A DNA stretch of 64,000 nt from KACC-23026 sp963829575 (GCA_963829575.1 CAWHJF010000003.1:1-64000), one strand, 5' to 3'; shown: positions 49,582 through 59,889, numbered from the stretch's first letter. Translations and numbers: made by a program. Notes: generated from the letters alone by a model not told the origin.

Positions 49582-51632
49582 TACATCACCCTCTTAAACA
49601 ACTTTTCCATCTCATAGGTAGAAAAATGGACAATCACAGGGCGTCCATGCGGACACGTAAACGGATCCTCTGCCTCAATTAATTGATCCAATAAAGCTTC
49701 CATTTCGTCTTGACGCAAATAACGATTCGCTTTAATCGATTGTTTGCAAGACATCATAATCGCCAGCGCTTCGCGTAATTTTTTAACAGAAACCGATTGA
49801 TGCTCCATCAATTCTTCGACAATCGCCTCAATCGTTTCACGCTCTCTCCCTTGTGGAAACCAATTAGGGTATGAGCGGACTATAAAAGAATGATATCCAA
49901 ATGGTTCAAAGTTCAAACCTAGCTCCTGTAAAAGGTCCTTGTACTCTTCGATCAAGGCATATTCGTTAGAGGAGAAATCAAATGTGATCGGAAATAGAAG
50001 TTCCTGGTTAGTATGCACGGCTTCTCCAACCTTCTCACGATAGAACTCATATTTAATTCGCTCTTGAGCTGCATGCTGGTCTATAATGTACAACCCCTCT
50101 TCATTTTGGGCCAATATATAAGTACCATGCAGTTGACCAATTGGATAAAGCTTCGGCATCCGTTCCTTTGTCCGCTCAACAGGATCGCCTTGATTCATCA
50201 GGTCATCAAACGACGGGTGGTCGCTCGTAAAAAAGGACGGTGTCCCCTCACTCACAGGCATAGACGCCTCTTCCGTTTCGTCTTTCCGTTCTTCACCAAA
50301 AACCGATTTTTCGGCTGACTCGTTTGCCTCTTGTTGAGACAAATGAGTCGGATCCACATCGGTTTCGCGCGTCTCGTGAACCTGTGACGCCACAACCGAA
50401 GAGCTCGACGTAAAACGAGGGGTTGTGTCAAAGGAATCCACCCTTTGATCCTTAACGTTCGTTCTGAGCACTTGCGCCCCAGATGCACCGCTCCGTTCAG
50501 CCTCCCTACCGCGGCAACCACCTCGCGCTCGCTCGCTATTATCTTGAGAATCCGTCCGGTGAGCCGGTCTTGGCGAACGAAAATCAAAAGCTTGCTGCTC
50601 GGTATGTTCCCGCTCGCGCTGGACCTTTTTGACATCTGGAATCAAACGTTGGCCATGAAACACCGACTTGATGCTTGAAGCCACCAACTCACACAATTCT
50701 TTTTCTTTACTAAGGCGGGCTTCCAATTTCGCTGGATGGACATTGACATCCACTAGTGTCGGATCCATTTCAATGTGAAGGACGGCAATGGGATAACGTC
50801 CGATCGGAAGTAAGGTATGGTAACCGTTCATCACCGCATTAAAGAGCGCATAGTGACGAATGTAGCGCCCGTTAATGAAAAGGTAGACATAGTTTCGGCC
50901 CGCTCGCGTGATCATCGGCTTTACCAGTCTGCCCGTCACTTTAAAATCAAGCGAAGCCGCTTGAACTGGTAACGACTGCTTAGCCGTTTCTAGGCCGTAG
51001 ATCGCCGCTAACACTTGGGCGACATCCCCATTCCCATTCGTCTTCAATAAAGTCTTCTCATTATGAACGAGTTGGAACCGAATGCTGGGATTGGCAAGTG
51101 CGAGCTTATTCACGATATCCGAAATATTGGCGAGCTCCGTATGCACGGTTTTCAAATGTTTAAGTCGCGCCGGTGTATTATAAAAAAGCTGGGTGATCGT
51201 CATTTCCGTTCCTTTTCGACTATGCGAGGGTTCCTTCGTCTCGACTCGCCCACCGACCAACACCAAATGCTGGCCAGGTCCTTCTCCTGTCGAAGTCCTC
51301 AAATCAAACCGCGACACCGAGGCAATACTTGGCAACGCCTCACCGCGAAAGCCGAGCGTCCGCACATGGAATAAATCCTGTTCATTTTTAATTTTACTTG
51401 TCGCATGGCGTTCAAAAGCAAGCTCACAATCCTCAGGAAGAAACCCATGGCCATCATCGGTAATTTTAACTTTTTTAAGACCGCCCTCTTCCACCTCAAT
51501 CGTAATCGCTCTTGCGTCTGCATCTAAAGCATTTTCGACCAATTCTTTGACGATTGAGGCCGGGCGTTCAACGACTTCCCCTGCCGCTATTTTATTGGCT
51601 AATGCTTCATCCATCCGTTGAATGCGTCCCAT
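49581..51632 (-). CDS. mutL: DNA mismatch repair protein MutL
   Basis: The 683-residue protein has a GHL ATPase domain with ENALDADA, DDGHGF and TLGFRGEALPSIASV, a long variable linker (about 340-480, rich in charged residues) and a C-terminal domain with the endonuclease motif DQHAAQERIKYE, as in B. subtilis MutL, and the zinc-related CPHGRP near the end. It nicks the strand to be repaired together with MutS. The stop of mutS is four bases upstream. Confidence 0.96.
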   Translation of the reverse strand: MGRIQRMDEALANKIAAGEVVERPASIVKELVENALDADARAITIEVEEGGLKKVKITDDGHGFLPEDCELAFERHATSKIKNEQDLFHVRTLGFRGEALPSIASVSRFDLRTSTGEGPGQHLVLVGGRVETKEPSHSRKGTEMTITQLFYNTPARLKHLKTVHTELANISDIVNKLALANPSIRFQLVHNEKTLLKTNGNGDVAQVLAAIYGLETAKQSLPVQAASLDFKVTGRLVKPMITRAGRNYVYLFINGRYIRHYALFNAVMNGYHTLLPIGRYPIAVLHIEMDPTLVDVNVHPAKLEARLSKEKELCELVASSIKSVFHGQRLIPDVKKVQREREHTEQQAFDFRSPRPAHRTDSQDNSERARGGCRGREAERSGASGAQVLRTNVKDQRVDSFDTTPRFTSSSSVVASQVHETRETDVDPTHLSQQEANESAEKSVFGEERKDETEEASMPVSEGTPSFFTSDHPSFDDLMNQGDPVERTKERMPKLYPIGQLHGTYILAQNEEGLYIIDQHAAQERIKYEFYREKVGEAVHTNQELLFPITFDFSSNEYALIEEYKDLLQELGLNFEPFGYHSFIVRSYPNWFPQGRERETIEAIVEELMEHQSVSVKKLREALAIMMSCKQSIKANRYLRQDEMEALLDQLIEAEDPFTCPHGRPVIVHFSTYEMEKLFKRVM

Positions 51633-51636
51633 ATCC

Positions 51637-54312
51637 TCACCTCTTAACCAATTGTTTTCCGCGCTTCACTTGTTTAATTGCCATCTGGCATTCATATAAC
51701 ACATTCATGGCTTCCATCGGCGTCATATTCAAAAGATCGATTTCCCTTAAGCGCTTCTCCCACACTGACTCATCAGCCGCTTGACGCATCACCCGCTTGT
51801 CCGGTTCTTCAAAAAGGGACAGTTGCCCAGAACGTTCCGCAACCGATGTCGGCGTTTCAGGTTCCACGTCAAACCCTTTGTTATCGTCGTCTGGGGTTGC
51901 GGCCATAGGCTCCGTTTTTTGCGTAGACAAGGAAGCCGGTGATTTTTCAAGATCGGCTAAAATCGCGGTTGCACGCTGTATGAGAGAATTCGGCAATTCG
52001 GCGAGTTCGGCAACATGGATGCCGTAACTCTTATCCGCATGCCCTTCCTTCACTTTGTGCAAAAAGACAACATGACCGTCTTGCTCCATCGCGCTCACAT
52101 GTACATTGACCAAATGGTCAAGCGCGTCGCTTAGAGCGGTGAGCTCATGGTAGTGCGTGGAAAACAACGTCTTGGCCTTCACATGGTTATGAATGTACTC
52201 AACAATCGCTTGGGCAATTGCAATCCCATCGTACGTCGACGTACCACGACCAATTTCATCAAGTAATATCAAGCTCTCTGAAGTCGCTTGAGCGAGTGCC
52301 TCTTTCGCTTCCACCATCTCTACCATGAACGTGCTTTGTCCGCTTGAAAGGTCATCCGTCGCCCCAATCCGAGTAAAAATTTGATCGAAAATCGGAAGCA
52401 CGGCTTCCTCAGCCGGAACAAAACACCCAATTTGCGCCATAATAGCGGATAGAGCAATTTGTCTCATGTAGGTACTTTTCCCGCCCATATTCGGTCCTGT
52501 AATAAGTTGGATCAAGCAGTTGTTCGGTAGATGCACATCATTGGAGACAAATTCGCCTTCTTTGAGCACTTTTTCGACAACCGGATGGCGACTCCCAATC
52601 AATCGAATCGACCGTTCATCGGTAAATGTCGGTTTGTTGTAATGATACGACTCACTCACACTGGCAAAGCTTTGTAACACATCTAACGATGACAAGTGCC
52701 CCGCCAATTTTTGCAGGCGCCCAGCATGTTGTTTGATGGCTTCGCGAATCTCTTGAAAAAGTGTGTATTCGAGATCCATTTTATGATCTTCGGCTTCCAT
52801 AATGAGTCGTTCTTTTTCTTTTAATTCAGGCGTGATAAAGCGCTCCGCATTAGTTAAGGTTTGCTTGCGCTCATAACGCCCCTCCGGCAGCGCCTTTAAA
52901 TTAGCTCGGGTGATTTCAATATAGTAGCCAAACACTTTATTGTAGCCGATTTTAAGCGATTTAATGCCGGTCGCTTCTCGCTCTTTTTTCTCAAGATCGG
53001 CGAGCCAAGCTTTCCCATTCCGGCTGACTTCTCGATATTGGTCCAACTGGTCATGATACCCGTCCTTAATGATCCCGCCTTCAGTGACGGAAATCGGTGG
53101 ATCCTCGAGGATGCCTTGCTCAATCCGCTCATAGACTTCCACACACGCATCCAATTGATTGGCTAATTCGTTCAATGGGGGATAATCCATTTCTCTGAGA
53201 ATACCTTTGATGATTGGAATCTGACTCAATGAAATTTTAAGTTGGATGAGTTCCCGCGCGTTGACATTTCCAAACGCAATCCGCCCCACTAAACGTTCAA
53301 GATCATAGACCTTCTGTAGCGCTTCACGTAAATTTTCCCGTTCAAAAAAAGCCTGTCTCAAGGCATCCACCGCTTCTAGTCGCTCTTGAATCGCCGTTCG
53401 ATCAATCAGTGGTTTCTCAATCCAGTTTTTTAGCTTCCGTCCGCCCATCGCGGTCATTGTTTGATCTAAAAGCCATAGAAGCGAGCCTTGCTTCTTTTTT
53501 TCACGGATTGAGGACGTGAGTTCAAGGTTTCGACGCGTTTGTCGATTTAAGCGCATGTAGTGATGAATCTCATACGATTCAACCGGCTGCAAGTGATCGA
53601 GCGCTCGTCTTTGGGTTTGCATGAGGTAGCTGACGAGCCGGCCAAACGCCTTCCGTTCTACGTCCTTTAGTGGTTGGGTAACGAGCGCTTCACAGTCGGT
53701 CGGCACATCCTCATGAGGTAACGCAGATAAGGTTAGAAAACCACTCTCTTGAAACTGGCTGTGCAACCCCTTTTCCATGCGTTCCGGCTCAGGTGTGACC
53801 AGTTCTTTGACACTAAAGGCGAGTAGTTCTGGTATCACGCGTTCCGCTTCAGTCATTTGGGTCACGCGTCCCTCGCCGGTTGTCAGGTCGATGAACGCCA
53901 AGCCATAGGTTTCCCCGTCAATCGCCAACGCGGCTAAGTAGTTGTTTTCTTTAGGCTCAATAAACCCGCCATCCATAATGGTTCCTGGTGTAATAAGTTG
54001 AATAACTTCTCGTTTGACGACCCCTTTGGCAACTTTTGGATCCTCTACCTGCTCACAAATGGCAACCTTATAACCTTTTTCAATCAAACGTGTGATGTAC
54101 CCGCGGGCTGAATGGTAGGGAACGCCGCACATTGGGATCCGATCCTTAGATCCGCCATCGCGAGAGGTTAACGTAATTTCAAGCTCTTTTGACGCTTTTA
54201 AGGCGTCATCAAAGAATAACTCATAAAAGTCGCCTAATCTGAAAAACACAAAGGCATCTTGATATTCGTTTTTGATTGATAAATATTGTTGAATCATTGG
54301 TGTATACGACAT
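51637..54312 (-). CDS. mutS: DNA mismatch repair protein MutS
   Basis: The 891-residue protein has the mismatch-recognition domain with FFRLGDFYELFF (Phe-x-Glu wedge), the connector, core and clamp domains, and the C-terminal ATPase with ITGPNMGGKSTYMRQI, LILLDEIGRGTSTYDG and FSTHYHELT. The tail is variable and then has a conserved C-terminal helix pair (NMTPMEAMNVLYECQ). It starts the mutSL operon. Confidence 0.97.
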   Translation of the reverse strand: MSYTPMIQQYLSIKNEYQDAFVFFRLGDFYELFFDDALKASKELEITLTSRDGGSKDRIPMCGVPYHSARGYITRLIEKGYKVAICEQVEDPKVAKGVVKREVIQLITPGTIMDGGFIEPKENNYLAALAIDGETYGLAFIDLTTGEGRVTQMTEAERVIPELLAFSVKELVTPEPERMEKGLHSQFQESGFLTLSALPHEDVPTDCEALVTQPLKDVERKAFGRLVSYLMQTQRRALDHLQPVESYEIHHYMRLNRQTRRNLELTSSIREKKKQGSLLWLLDQTMTAMGGRKLKNWIEKPLIDRTAIQERLEAVDALRQAFFERENLREALQKVYDLERLVGRIAFGNVNARELIQLKISLSQIPIIKGILREMDYPPLNELANQLDACVEVYERIEQGILEDPPISVTEGGIIKDGYHDQLDQYREVSRNGKAWLADLEKKEREATGIKSLKIGYNKVFGYYIEITRANLKALPEGRYERKQTLTNAERFITPELKEKERLIMEAEDHKMDLEYTLFQEIREAIKQHAGRLQKLAGHLSSLDVLQSFASVSESYHYNKPTFTDERSIRLIGSRHPVVEKVLKEGEFVSNDVHLPNNCLIQLITGPNMGGKSTYMRQIALSAIMAQIGCFVPAEEAVLPIFDQIFTRIGATDDLSSGQSTFMVEMVEAKEALAQATSESLILLDEIGRGTSTYDGIAIAQAIVEYIHNHVKAKTLFSTHYHELTALSDALDHLVNVHVSAMEQDGHVVFLHKVKEGHADKSYGIHVAELAELPNSLIQRATAILADLEKSPASLSTQKTEPMAATPDDDNKGFDVEPETPTSVAERSGQLSLFEEPDKRVMRQAADESVWEKRLREIDLLNMTPMEAMNVLYECQMAIKQVKRGKQLVKR

Positions 54313-54482
54313 TTTTCCACCCCGTCCGACCTTTTTCGATTCTATTATTATAGCATACTAAAAGGGGATTCCCGAGCGGTTTCAATAATTGGAAAAAGTG
54401 GTTTTGAACCGATTCGTTAACGCGAAACCACCTCTGCGCAATCGTTCCGCAAAGGGGGTCCTACCTTTTAAAAGATCAAACC

Positions 54483-55124
54483 TCAAGGTGTTGTCGATTC
54501 GTCATTCAAAACCAAAGTGGATTGGTTCGATTGAGAGGCGATAAAGAATCGTTGAAACGCGTGGCCATTTGTAAACAAATAAGGATGGTAGTGACATTCC
54601 CTCGCTTTTAGAATACTGATATAGTCCGAATCAATAAAAAGGGTCTGATCGGGTTTAGCACCCATTGCATGAGTTAAGTAAGAATATATGGCGGGGTCTG
54701 GCTTTGCCATCCCAAGCTTGTAGGAAACAAAGATCTGGTCAAACCCTTCACTTAAGTTAAAATGGTCGAGTCGTCGTTCAATCTCTGGACCCCCATTGGC
54801 GAGTGCGACGATTTGATAGGATTTTTTCAGCGTTTGAAGCCTTGAAACCAGGTCGGTGTCGAGCCAGACGGTACGCTCAAACAATCGCGATAACGAGCGC
54901 CAATTGGCTTGAAAGTCAAAAGGTAAGGTTTGAATTATGCCATTCCAATAATCTTCTTCTGATAATCGCCCTCTGATATACGCGTCCCACCAAGGCCCGC
55001 TCATCCTTTTTTCTTCGACAGCGGCAGGATCTTCCAAACCCAAACTATTCCAAAGCTTGAGCCGAACTTCTTCTGGCTGAGTTAAAAATACGTTCGTCAC
55101 TTCAAACACAAGGGTTGAAATCAT
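54483..55124 (-). CDS. HAD-superfamily hydrolase-like protein with altered motif I
   Basis: The 213-residue protein has the HAD fold: a four-helix cap (about residues 20-85), motif II VALANGG, motif III region SYKLGMAKPDPAIY (Lys present) and motif IV LFIDSDYISI. Motif I reads VFEVTNVF where DxDxT is expected, so the nucleophile Asp is replaced by Glu. Activity as a phosphatase is doubtful. SD GGAGG precedes the ATG at 55124; the frame extends to 55160. It lies between cotE and mutS and is not part of the usual B. subtilis order. Confidence 0.7.
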   Translation of the reverse strand: MISTLVFEVTNVFLTQPEEVRLKLWNSLGLEDPAAVEEKRMSGPWWDAYIRGRLSEEDYWNGIIQTLPFDFQANWRSLSRLFERTVWLDTDLVSRLQTLKKSYQIVALANGGPEIERRLDHFNLSEGFDQIFVSYKLGMAKPDPAIYSYLTHAMGAKPDQTLFIDSDYISILKARECHYHPYLFTNGHAFQRFFIASQSNQSTLVLNDESTTP

Positions 55125-55250
55125 TAGGTTTTCCTCCACTCGTTCTCTCTTTCTTTTCATTATAAAGAGGAGGTATTAAGGGACTATGAATTCCAGTTAT
55201 GGTTTTTGTAAATAAATATTAAGAAATTGAAAACGCTATATTTTTATTAC

Positions 55251-55285
55251 AAAAAGAAAAACTAGGGAAGAAAGTCTCCCTAGTT
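55251..55285 (-). terminator. cotE terminator, overlapping the stop codon region
   Basis: AACTAGGGA and TCCCTAGTT pair on the minus strand around an eight-base loop, followed by TTTCTTTTT. Confidence 0.85.
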
Positions 55286-55823
55286 ATTCTTCAAGTTCTC
55301 CTACTAAAAACTCAGAATCTAGATCTTCGAAGGATTCGTCAAGTTCTTCGTCCCAGTCTTCGTCTTCTAAAGCATCATCAGGATCAACGCTTACTTTAAT
55401 CTTTGTTTCGCCGATCACTTCAACTAAGAATTCACGCTCGACTTGAACAACAATCTTACCGTTCGGAGAAATTTCGGCATCTAAACTGTTTGGTTCTTGT
55501 AAAACATGTTGAACCACTTCCATTTGCTCAGAAGCCACATTCTTATCCTTGATCGAAAGCGCAATTTCATCACGGTAAGTGACGGTTTCCGTTACAACTT
55601 CTGTTTTGGTGTTGTTGTTATAGGAATGCCAAATGTTAATATCATAAGTTCCTTCTACAACAACGACATCTTTCCGGTAGTTTGAACGCGTTTTATGGTT
55701 GATGACCCAGCACCCCAATACGCTAGATGGTTTATGGGTCGGTGTGACGGAATGTGCCGTCTGACTAAACTTTTTCCCTTTACCACAAACGGCTTTCGTG
55801 TAGATCTCTCTGAAATCAGACAC
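55284..55823 (-). CDS. cotE: outer spore coat morphogenetic protein CotE
   Basis: The 179-residue protein has the CotE start FREIYTKAVCGKGKKFSQ, the beta-rich middle (VLGCWVINHKTRS, VVVEGTYDINIWHSYNNNTKT) and the acidic C-terminal tail (DDALEDEDWDEELDESFEDLD). It directs assembly of the outer coat in the mother cell. The start is GTG with SD AGGAGGT nine bases upstream. Gene place next to ricA is conserved. Confidence 0.95.
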   Translation of the reverse strand: MSDFREIYTKAVCGKGKKFSQTAHSVTPTHKPSSVLGCWVINHKTRSNYRKDVVVVEGTYDINIWHSYNNNTKTEVVTETVTYRDEIALSIKDKNVASEQMEVVQHVLQEPNSLDAEISPNGKIVVQVEREFLVEVIGETKIKVSVDPDDALEDEDWDEELDESFEDLDSEFLVGELEE

Positions 55824-55869
55824 GTGACCGATACCTCCTTTGCTTTCTTCAATGTCATGTTATGCAGGG

Positions 55870-56314
55870 CGAATGACTAGTGTGAATCCTAACCTGCTAC
55901 CTTTAAAAAAGTTGGGCTGATGCCTATATATGGTTGACTTCGAAACCTCTTTGTTGTTCTGATGTGTTGGAATGCGGGCCCTGCAGACCTCCTACCTCCT
56001 GCTGTTCACCCCGTACAATCTGCGTACTCCTTAATGGATTAGAAGGATGGTACCTAATAATGCCCTAAAATGATTGTCGAAGCCGCTGTGATCTGTACCA
56101 GGCGTTAGCCCTAATAGTGTATGAGAATTAAGCAAATTGGTGAATGATTTGAGCGTTTGGGGATGTTGGGTCATGATGGTGGCGATTATGCGTGCTACCG
56201 CGGATAGTGGGGGTGGTGGGGTTCACTCTTGGGGCGGGATCCGCGTGGCGTTTCGCGGAATCAGAAGACCTTATACCATCTCCTATACCGCAGCCCTGCT
56301 ATTTGTTCCGCCCG
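55870..56314. other. cotE-ricA gap without recognised gene, partly G+C-rich
   Basis: This 445-base stretch has no convincing coding frame. Bases 56190-56260 are unusually rich in G on the plus strand. The cotE promoters should lie here, but the boxes were not clear to me. Confidence 0.35.
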
Positions 56315-56350
56315 CAAAAAGAAAAACCTACTGACCGAGGTCAGCAGGTT
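56315..56350 (-). terminator. ricA terminator overlapping the gene end
   Basis: AACCTGCTGACC and GGTCAGTAGGTT on the minus strand form a long stem, followed by TTTCTTTTT. The upstream arm covers the last codons of ricA. Confidence 0.8.
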
Positions 56351-56775
56351 TCTCCTGGTAATTGAGCTTTAAGTGCGGAACCTGTTTGGTTGGCGAGCAA
56401 ATCGCCACCCGTTGACAACAAGATCTCATCCGTCACTTTATTGGAAATTGTAATGGAAATGAATTGAAGCAAATCATTCACTTCCGTTTGAGATTGCTTG
56501 AATTCCTGAACAATTGGCAGTTCATCAAGTTCCGTGATTAATTGATTAATCTTATCCTCATTACGTTTCAGCGCTTCGCCTTTTCCATAATGTTGAAGAT
56601 TAACCGACTCTTTTTGGAGCACTTTAATTCGGCGGATCAACTGTTGAATTTTTTCATTTCCATTGATCTGAGCTTCCGCACGCTTAAAGAAATCGACTTC
56701 TTCGGTTTCAGCTAACAGCTTCGCCAATTCATTGGCTTTATTAATAATAGAGTCGCGCGTATATCTCTCACTCAT
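56341..56775 (-). CDS. ricA: RicA (YmcA) biofilm and RNA-maturation factor
   Basis: The 144-residue helical protein has ANELAKLLAETEEVDFFKRAEAQING, HYGKGEALKRNEDKI, EVNDLLQF and ISNKVTDEILLSTGGDLL, the conserved blocks of YmcA. In B. subtilis RicA forms a complex with RicF and RicT that steers RNase Y processing and is needed for biofilms, competence and sporulation. The single Cys is the last residue. The ATG overlaps the miaB stop by four bases. Confidence 0.93.
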   Translation of the reverse strand: MSERYTRDSIINKANELAKLLAETEEVDFFKRAEAQINGNEKIQQLIRRIKVLQKESVNLQHYGKGEALKRNEDKINQLITELDELPIVQEFKQSQTEVNDLLQFISITISNKVTDEILLSTGGDLLANQTGSALKAQLPGETC

Positions 56776-58349
56776 TGATTGACAACCTCCGCTTCTTCAA
56801 TTAATTCGCCGTCCATGGTCCACGTTTTCGTTTGCACAACTCGTACATTAACGAGCTCTCCAATTAACGATTTAGGACCTTTAAAGTTCACCACTTTATT
56901 GGTGCGAGTATGACCCGATAAAACCTCATCGTTTTTCTTACTAGGTCCTTCGACCAATACTTCAACAATCTGACCTTCATACGCTTGGTTACTTTTAAGT
57001 GCCATCTCATTAACGAGCGCATTCAAACGTTGAAGCCGCTCTTTTTTGACGTCCATCGACACATTGTCTTCCATCTTCGCAGCCGGCGTTCCCGGACGCG
57101 GCGAATAAATGAAGGTATAACAACCGTCAAATTCGCATTCCTGTACAAGTGACAACGTGTCTTGGAATTGTGCTTCGGTTTCGTTTGGATATCCCACAAT
57201 AATATCGGTTGTAAATGACGCGTGCGGAATCGCCTTTTTCAACTTATGGAACAATTCAAGATATCGTTCTCTTGAGTAGTTACGACCCATAATCTTTAAT
57301 ACATCGGAGTTTCCAGATTGAACGGGCAAATGAATATGCTCCACAAGATTGCCGCCTTTAGCAAGCACTTCAATTAGATCATCTGTAAAATCCCATGGGT
57401 GACTCGTTGTAAAACGAACCCGTGGAATCCCGATATGACGAATCTCGTCCATAAGTTGGCTCAAACGATACGATCCGTCATTCAAATCTTTCCCATACGC
57501 GTTGACGTTTTGACCTAACAACGTCACTTCTTTAAATCCCTGACGCGCAAGATCGCGCACCTCATCAATAATTTCTTGAGGTTGGCGACTGCGCTCTTTT
57601 CCACGTGTATAAGGAACGATACAGTAGGTACAGAATTTATCACAGCCGTACATGATATTCACCCAAGCACGGATATTCCCTTTACGTGCTTTTGGCAATT
57701 CTTCGATCACATCACCCTCTTTGGACCACACTTCGAGCACCATTTCTTTACTAAAGATCGCTTCTTTTAAAAGTTGTGGTAAACGGTGGATGTTGTGGGT
57801 ACCAAAAATAAGGTCCATGTGCTGGTGCTTTTCTAAGATCCGATTGACGACCGCTTCTTCTTGCGCCATACAACCGCAAACCCCGACAATGAGATCCGGC
57901 TTTTCACGTTTGAGCGCTTTAAGGTGACCAATCTCACCAAACACCTTGTTTTCTGCATTTTCCCGTATCGCACATGTATTGAGAAGAATAATGTCGGCCT
58001 CTTCTACGGCTTCGGTCGCCGTGTACCCCATTTCTTCAAAAATACCTGCCATGACTTCAGTATCGTGGGCATTCATCTGACAGCCATAGGTTTGAATCAA
58101 ATAGCGTTTGCCTACTCCGATCTCCTCCATGTCTTCAGGAATGGCGAAATCATTCAGATGCTGAACCGTATTTTTGCGACGCCTTCTCGCTTCTTTTAAA
58201 TTAGGAGCTTGGAAGGTTGATTGAAAATATTTCGCATAGTCGTCTGACGATTTATCTTTTAAACGTTGTAAATTCTGATCGGATTTTTGGTCCGGAGAAT
58301 TTGCGGTCTGTATATTCTGAGTATGTTCTAATCGTTGCTCTTCGTTCAT
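56772..58349 (-). CDS. miaB: tRNA-2-methylthio-N6-dimethylallyladenosine synthase MiaB
   Basis: The 525-residue radical-SAM enzyme turns i6A37 into ms2i6A37. The N-terminal UPF0004 domain has three Cys for one 4Fe-4S cluster (YGCQMNAHDTE, TCAIRENAE, GVCGCMAQEE) and the radical-SAM domain has CDKFCTYC. A TRAM domain ends the protein (QIVEVLVEGPSKK). The N-terminus carries an extra 60-residue helical part as in Bacillus. I chose the ATG at 58349, eight bases after AAAGGAG. Confidence 0.95.
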   Translation of the reverse strand: MNEEQRLEHTQNIQTANSPDQKSDQNLQRLKDKSSDDYAKYFQSTFQAPNLKEARRRRKNTVQHLNDFAIPEDMEEIGVGKRYLIQTYGCQMNAHDTEVMAGIFEEMGYTATEAVEEADIILLNTCAIRENAENKVFGEIGHLKALKREKPDLIVGVCGCMAQEEAVVNRILEKHQHMDLIFGTHNIHRLPQLLKEAIFSKEMVLEVWSKEGDVIEELPKARKGNIRAWVNIMYGCDKFCTYCIVPYTRGKERSRQPQEIIDEVRDLARQGFKEVTLLGQNVNAYGKDLNDGSYRLSQLMDEIRHIGIPRVRFTTSHPWDFTDDLIEVLAKGGNLVEHIHLPVQSGNSDVLKIMGRNYSRERYLELFHKLKKAIPHASFTTDIIVGYPNETEAQFQDTLSLVQECEFDGCYTFIYSPRPGTPAAKMEDNVSMDVKKERLQRLNALVNEMALKSNQAYEGQIVEVLVEGPSKKNDEVLSGHTRTNKVVNFKGPKSLIGELVNVRVVQTKTWTMDGELIEEAEVVNQ

Positions 58350-58438
58350 ATTCATTACTCCTTTCAACAAAAAACATATTCGTACAATTTATAATTATAA
58401 ACCCTATACGTGCATCAAACAATGTATTCCACTAGATC

Positions 58439-58446
58439 TTGTCGAA
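58439..58446 (+). promoter_or_regulatory. perfect Spo0A-box sequence upstream of miaB-ricA
   Basis: TTGTCGAA lies 90 bases upstream of miaB. A TATAAT on the minus strand lies near 58390. The rest of the gap to 58760 shows no convincing gene. Confidence 0.35.
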
Positions 58447-58759
58447 AAAATAAAGCTTTTAAAATAAGACACTAACAAACAACGCGTCCATTTAAACCTT
58501 GGCCATCTAGTTCTTGAATCATTAAAAACAACCCCAAAAGACCTAAAAATTGGTCATAAACGCGAGCGATTACCACAAAGCAAAGAATGCCACGCTGGAG
58601 ATTGGTAATAGAGACCCTCAATTACAACAAACCAGCGGCTGCAAGACCTAAGAAGTGGGAATAGGTGAGGAAAATGGAATTGTTTAATGCTGCCCTCCAA
58701 AGCCCATTATTTAAACTTAATAAAAAGTGAGTGTTTAAGCTCACTACTGATTAACCCAC

Positions 58760-58806
58760 GTAAAACCCCCAAACAAACTTAGGCGCTCACAGTTTGTTTG
58801 AGGGGG
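58760..58806 (-). terminator. dipeptidase terminator
   Basis: CCCCTCAAACAAACT and AAGTTTGTTTGGGGG pair on the minus strand, followed by TTTTACG. Confidence 0.85.
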
Positions 58807-58813
58807 GCATGAC

Positions 58814-59743
58814 TCACTCAGGCAGGACCTTATAGAAATTTCGAAACAGGAAGCCTTCAACCTGACGCTCGGAATAATATTTTTGCAGTTCATTAATTAA
58901 ATCTGGGAAATCGCTATAGGATTCGAGGTTATTTGGTACCTCATCTGAGCCATCAAAATCTGACCCAATCCCAACATGCTCCATTCCAACCAGACCTGAG
59001 ATATAGTCAATATGACGGAGCACATCGGGAATCCCCGCCCCATTTTCCTTCCCATTTAAAAATTTAGGCACAAACGTGACCCCAATGACACTCCCTTTTT
59101 GCGCTAAGGCTCGAATTTGCTCATCATACAAATTGCGAGGATGGTCACAAAGAGCTCTGGCATTGCTGTGCGAAGCAATCGGAAAGTTGGCATCCTCCAT
59201 GACGTCCCAAAATCCAGTCTCTGATAAATGGGAGACATCCGTCCACACTTTGTATGCGTTGTTTTCCCCGACTACCTGCCGACCCCATTCACTCAGTCCC
59301 GCGCCACGACTCTCCAATGCCCCGTCGGCCGTTAAATTGGCATGATTCCAAGTGAGGCCCACGCTCTTAACCCCTAGTCGAAACAGTGTTCGGAGTTTGA
59401 CAAGATCCTGACCGATTGGACCACATCCTTCTAATGTGAGCATGGCGCCTATTTCACCAGGCCCCAGTCCATCAATCTCTTTTTTCGTTCGAACCAGCTT
59501 CATACGTGAGGAACATCTCAGGACCTTCCGATAAAAAAGATCAATCATATTAAGTACTTTCGCGTATTGAATCGCCTCAGGTAGATCATCTTTTACAAAT
59601 AGAGCAAAGCATTGGACCTTTCCTCCAGATGTCGTGAGGCGTTTAAAGTTCACCTTTAATTCTTTACTCGATCGAAAATCAAGTGATGGATCGCTTTCCA
59701 TTTTATAAAGAACATCACAATGCGCATCAAAAATAGTGTCCAT
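58814..59743 (-). CDS. membrane dipeptidase (peptidase family M19)
   Basis: The 309-residue enzyme has the metal ligands of renal-type dipeptidases: FDAHCDVLYKM at the start (HxD), LTLEGCGPIG near residue 100 (Glu), ASHSNARAL near 170 and GSDFDG near 265. It cleaves dipeptides, including ones with D-residues. The ATG at 59743 follows GGGGGACTCC; a GTG at 59758 would contain the SD. It lies between spoVS and miaB, where B. subtilis has tdh-kbl. Confidence 0.9.
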   Translation of the reverse strand: MDTIFDAHCDVLYKMESDPSLDFRSSKELKVNFKRLTTSGGKVQCFALFVKDDLPEAIQYAKVLNMIDLFYRKVLRCSSRMKLVRTKKEIDGLGPGEIGAMLTLEGCGPIGQDLVKLRTLFRLGVKSVGLTWNHANLTADGALESRGAGLSEWGRQVVGENNAYKVWTDVSHLSETGFWDVMEDANFPIASHSNARALCDHPRNLYDEQIRALAQKGSVIGVTFVPKFLNGKENGAGIPDVLRHIDYISGLVGMEHVGIGSDFDGSDEVPNNLESYSDFPDLINELQKYYSERQVEGFLFRNFYKVLPE

Positions 59744-59828
59744 TTGGAGTCCCCCCACCTTTTTGGCGGTTTCTCTAACCCTGCTAACCCTATGTTAACA
59801 AACGGTTCGGTTCGCCTTCTATATTTGT

Positions 59829-59869
59829 CCAAACAAAAAGCCCACTTGTTCAGTCACGAACAAACAGGC
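59829..59869 (-). terminator. spoVS terminator
   Basis: GCCTGTTTGTTC and GAACAAGTGGGC pair on the minus strand, followed by TTTTTGTTT. Confidence 0.8.
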
Positions 59870-59889
59870 TTCATTTTTTGACTCACAGA

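Noticed and set aside
58472..58618. About 50-codon minus-strand frame with a hydrophobic segment in the ricA/dipeptidase gap
   Set aside because: It needs a TTG start without SD, and only a vague likeness to small DUF2892-type proteins was seen.
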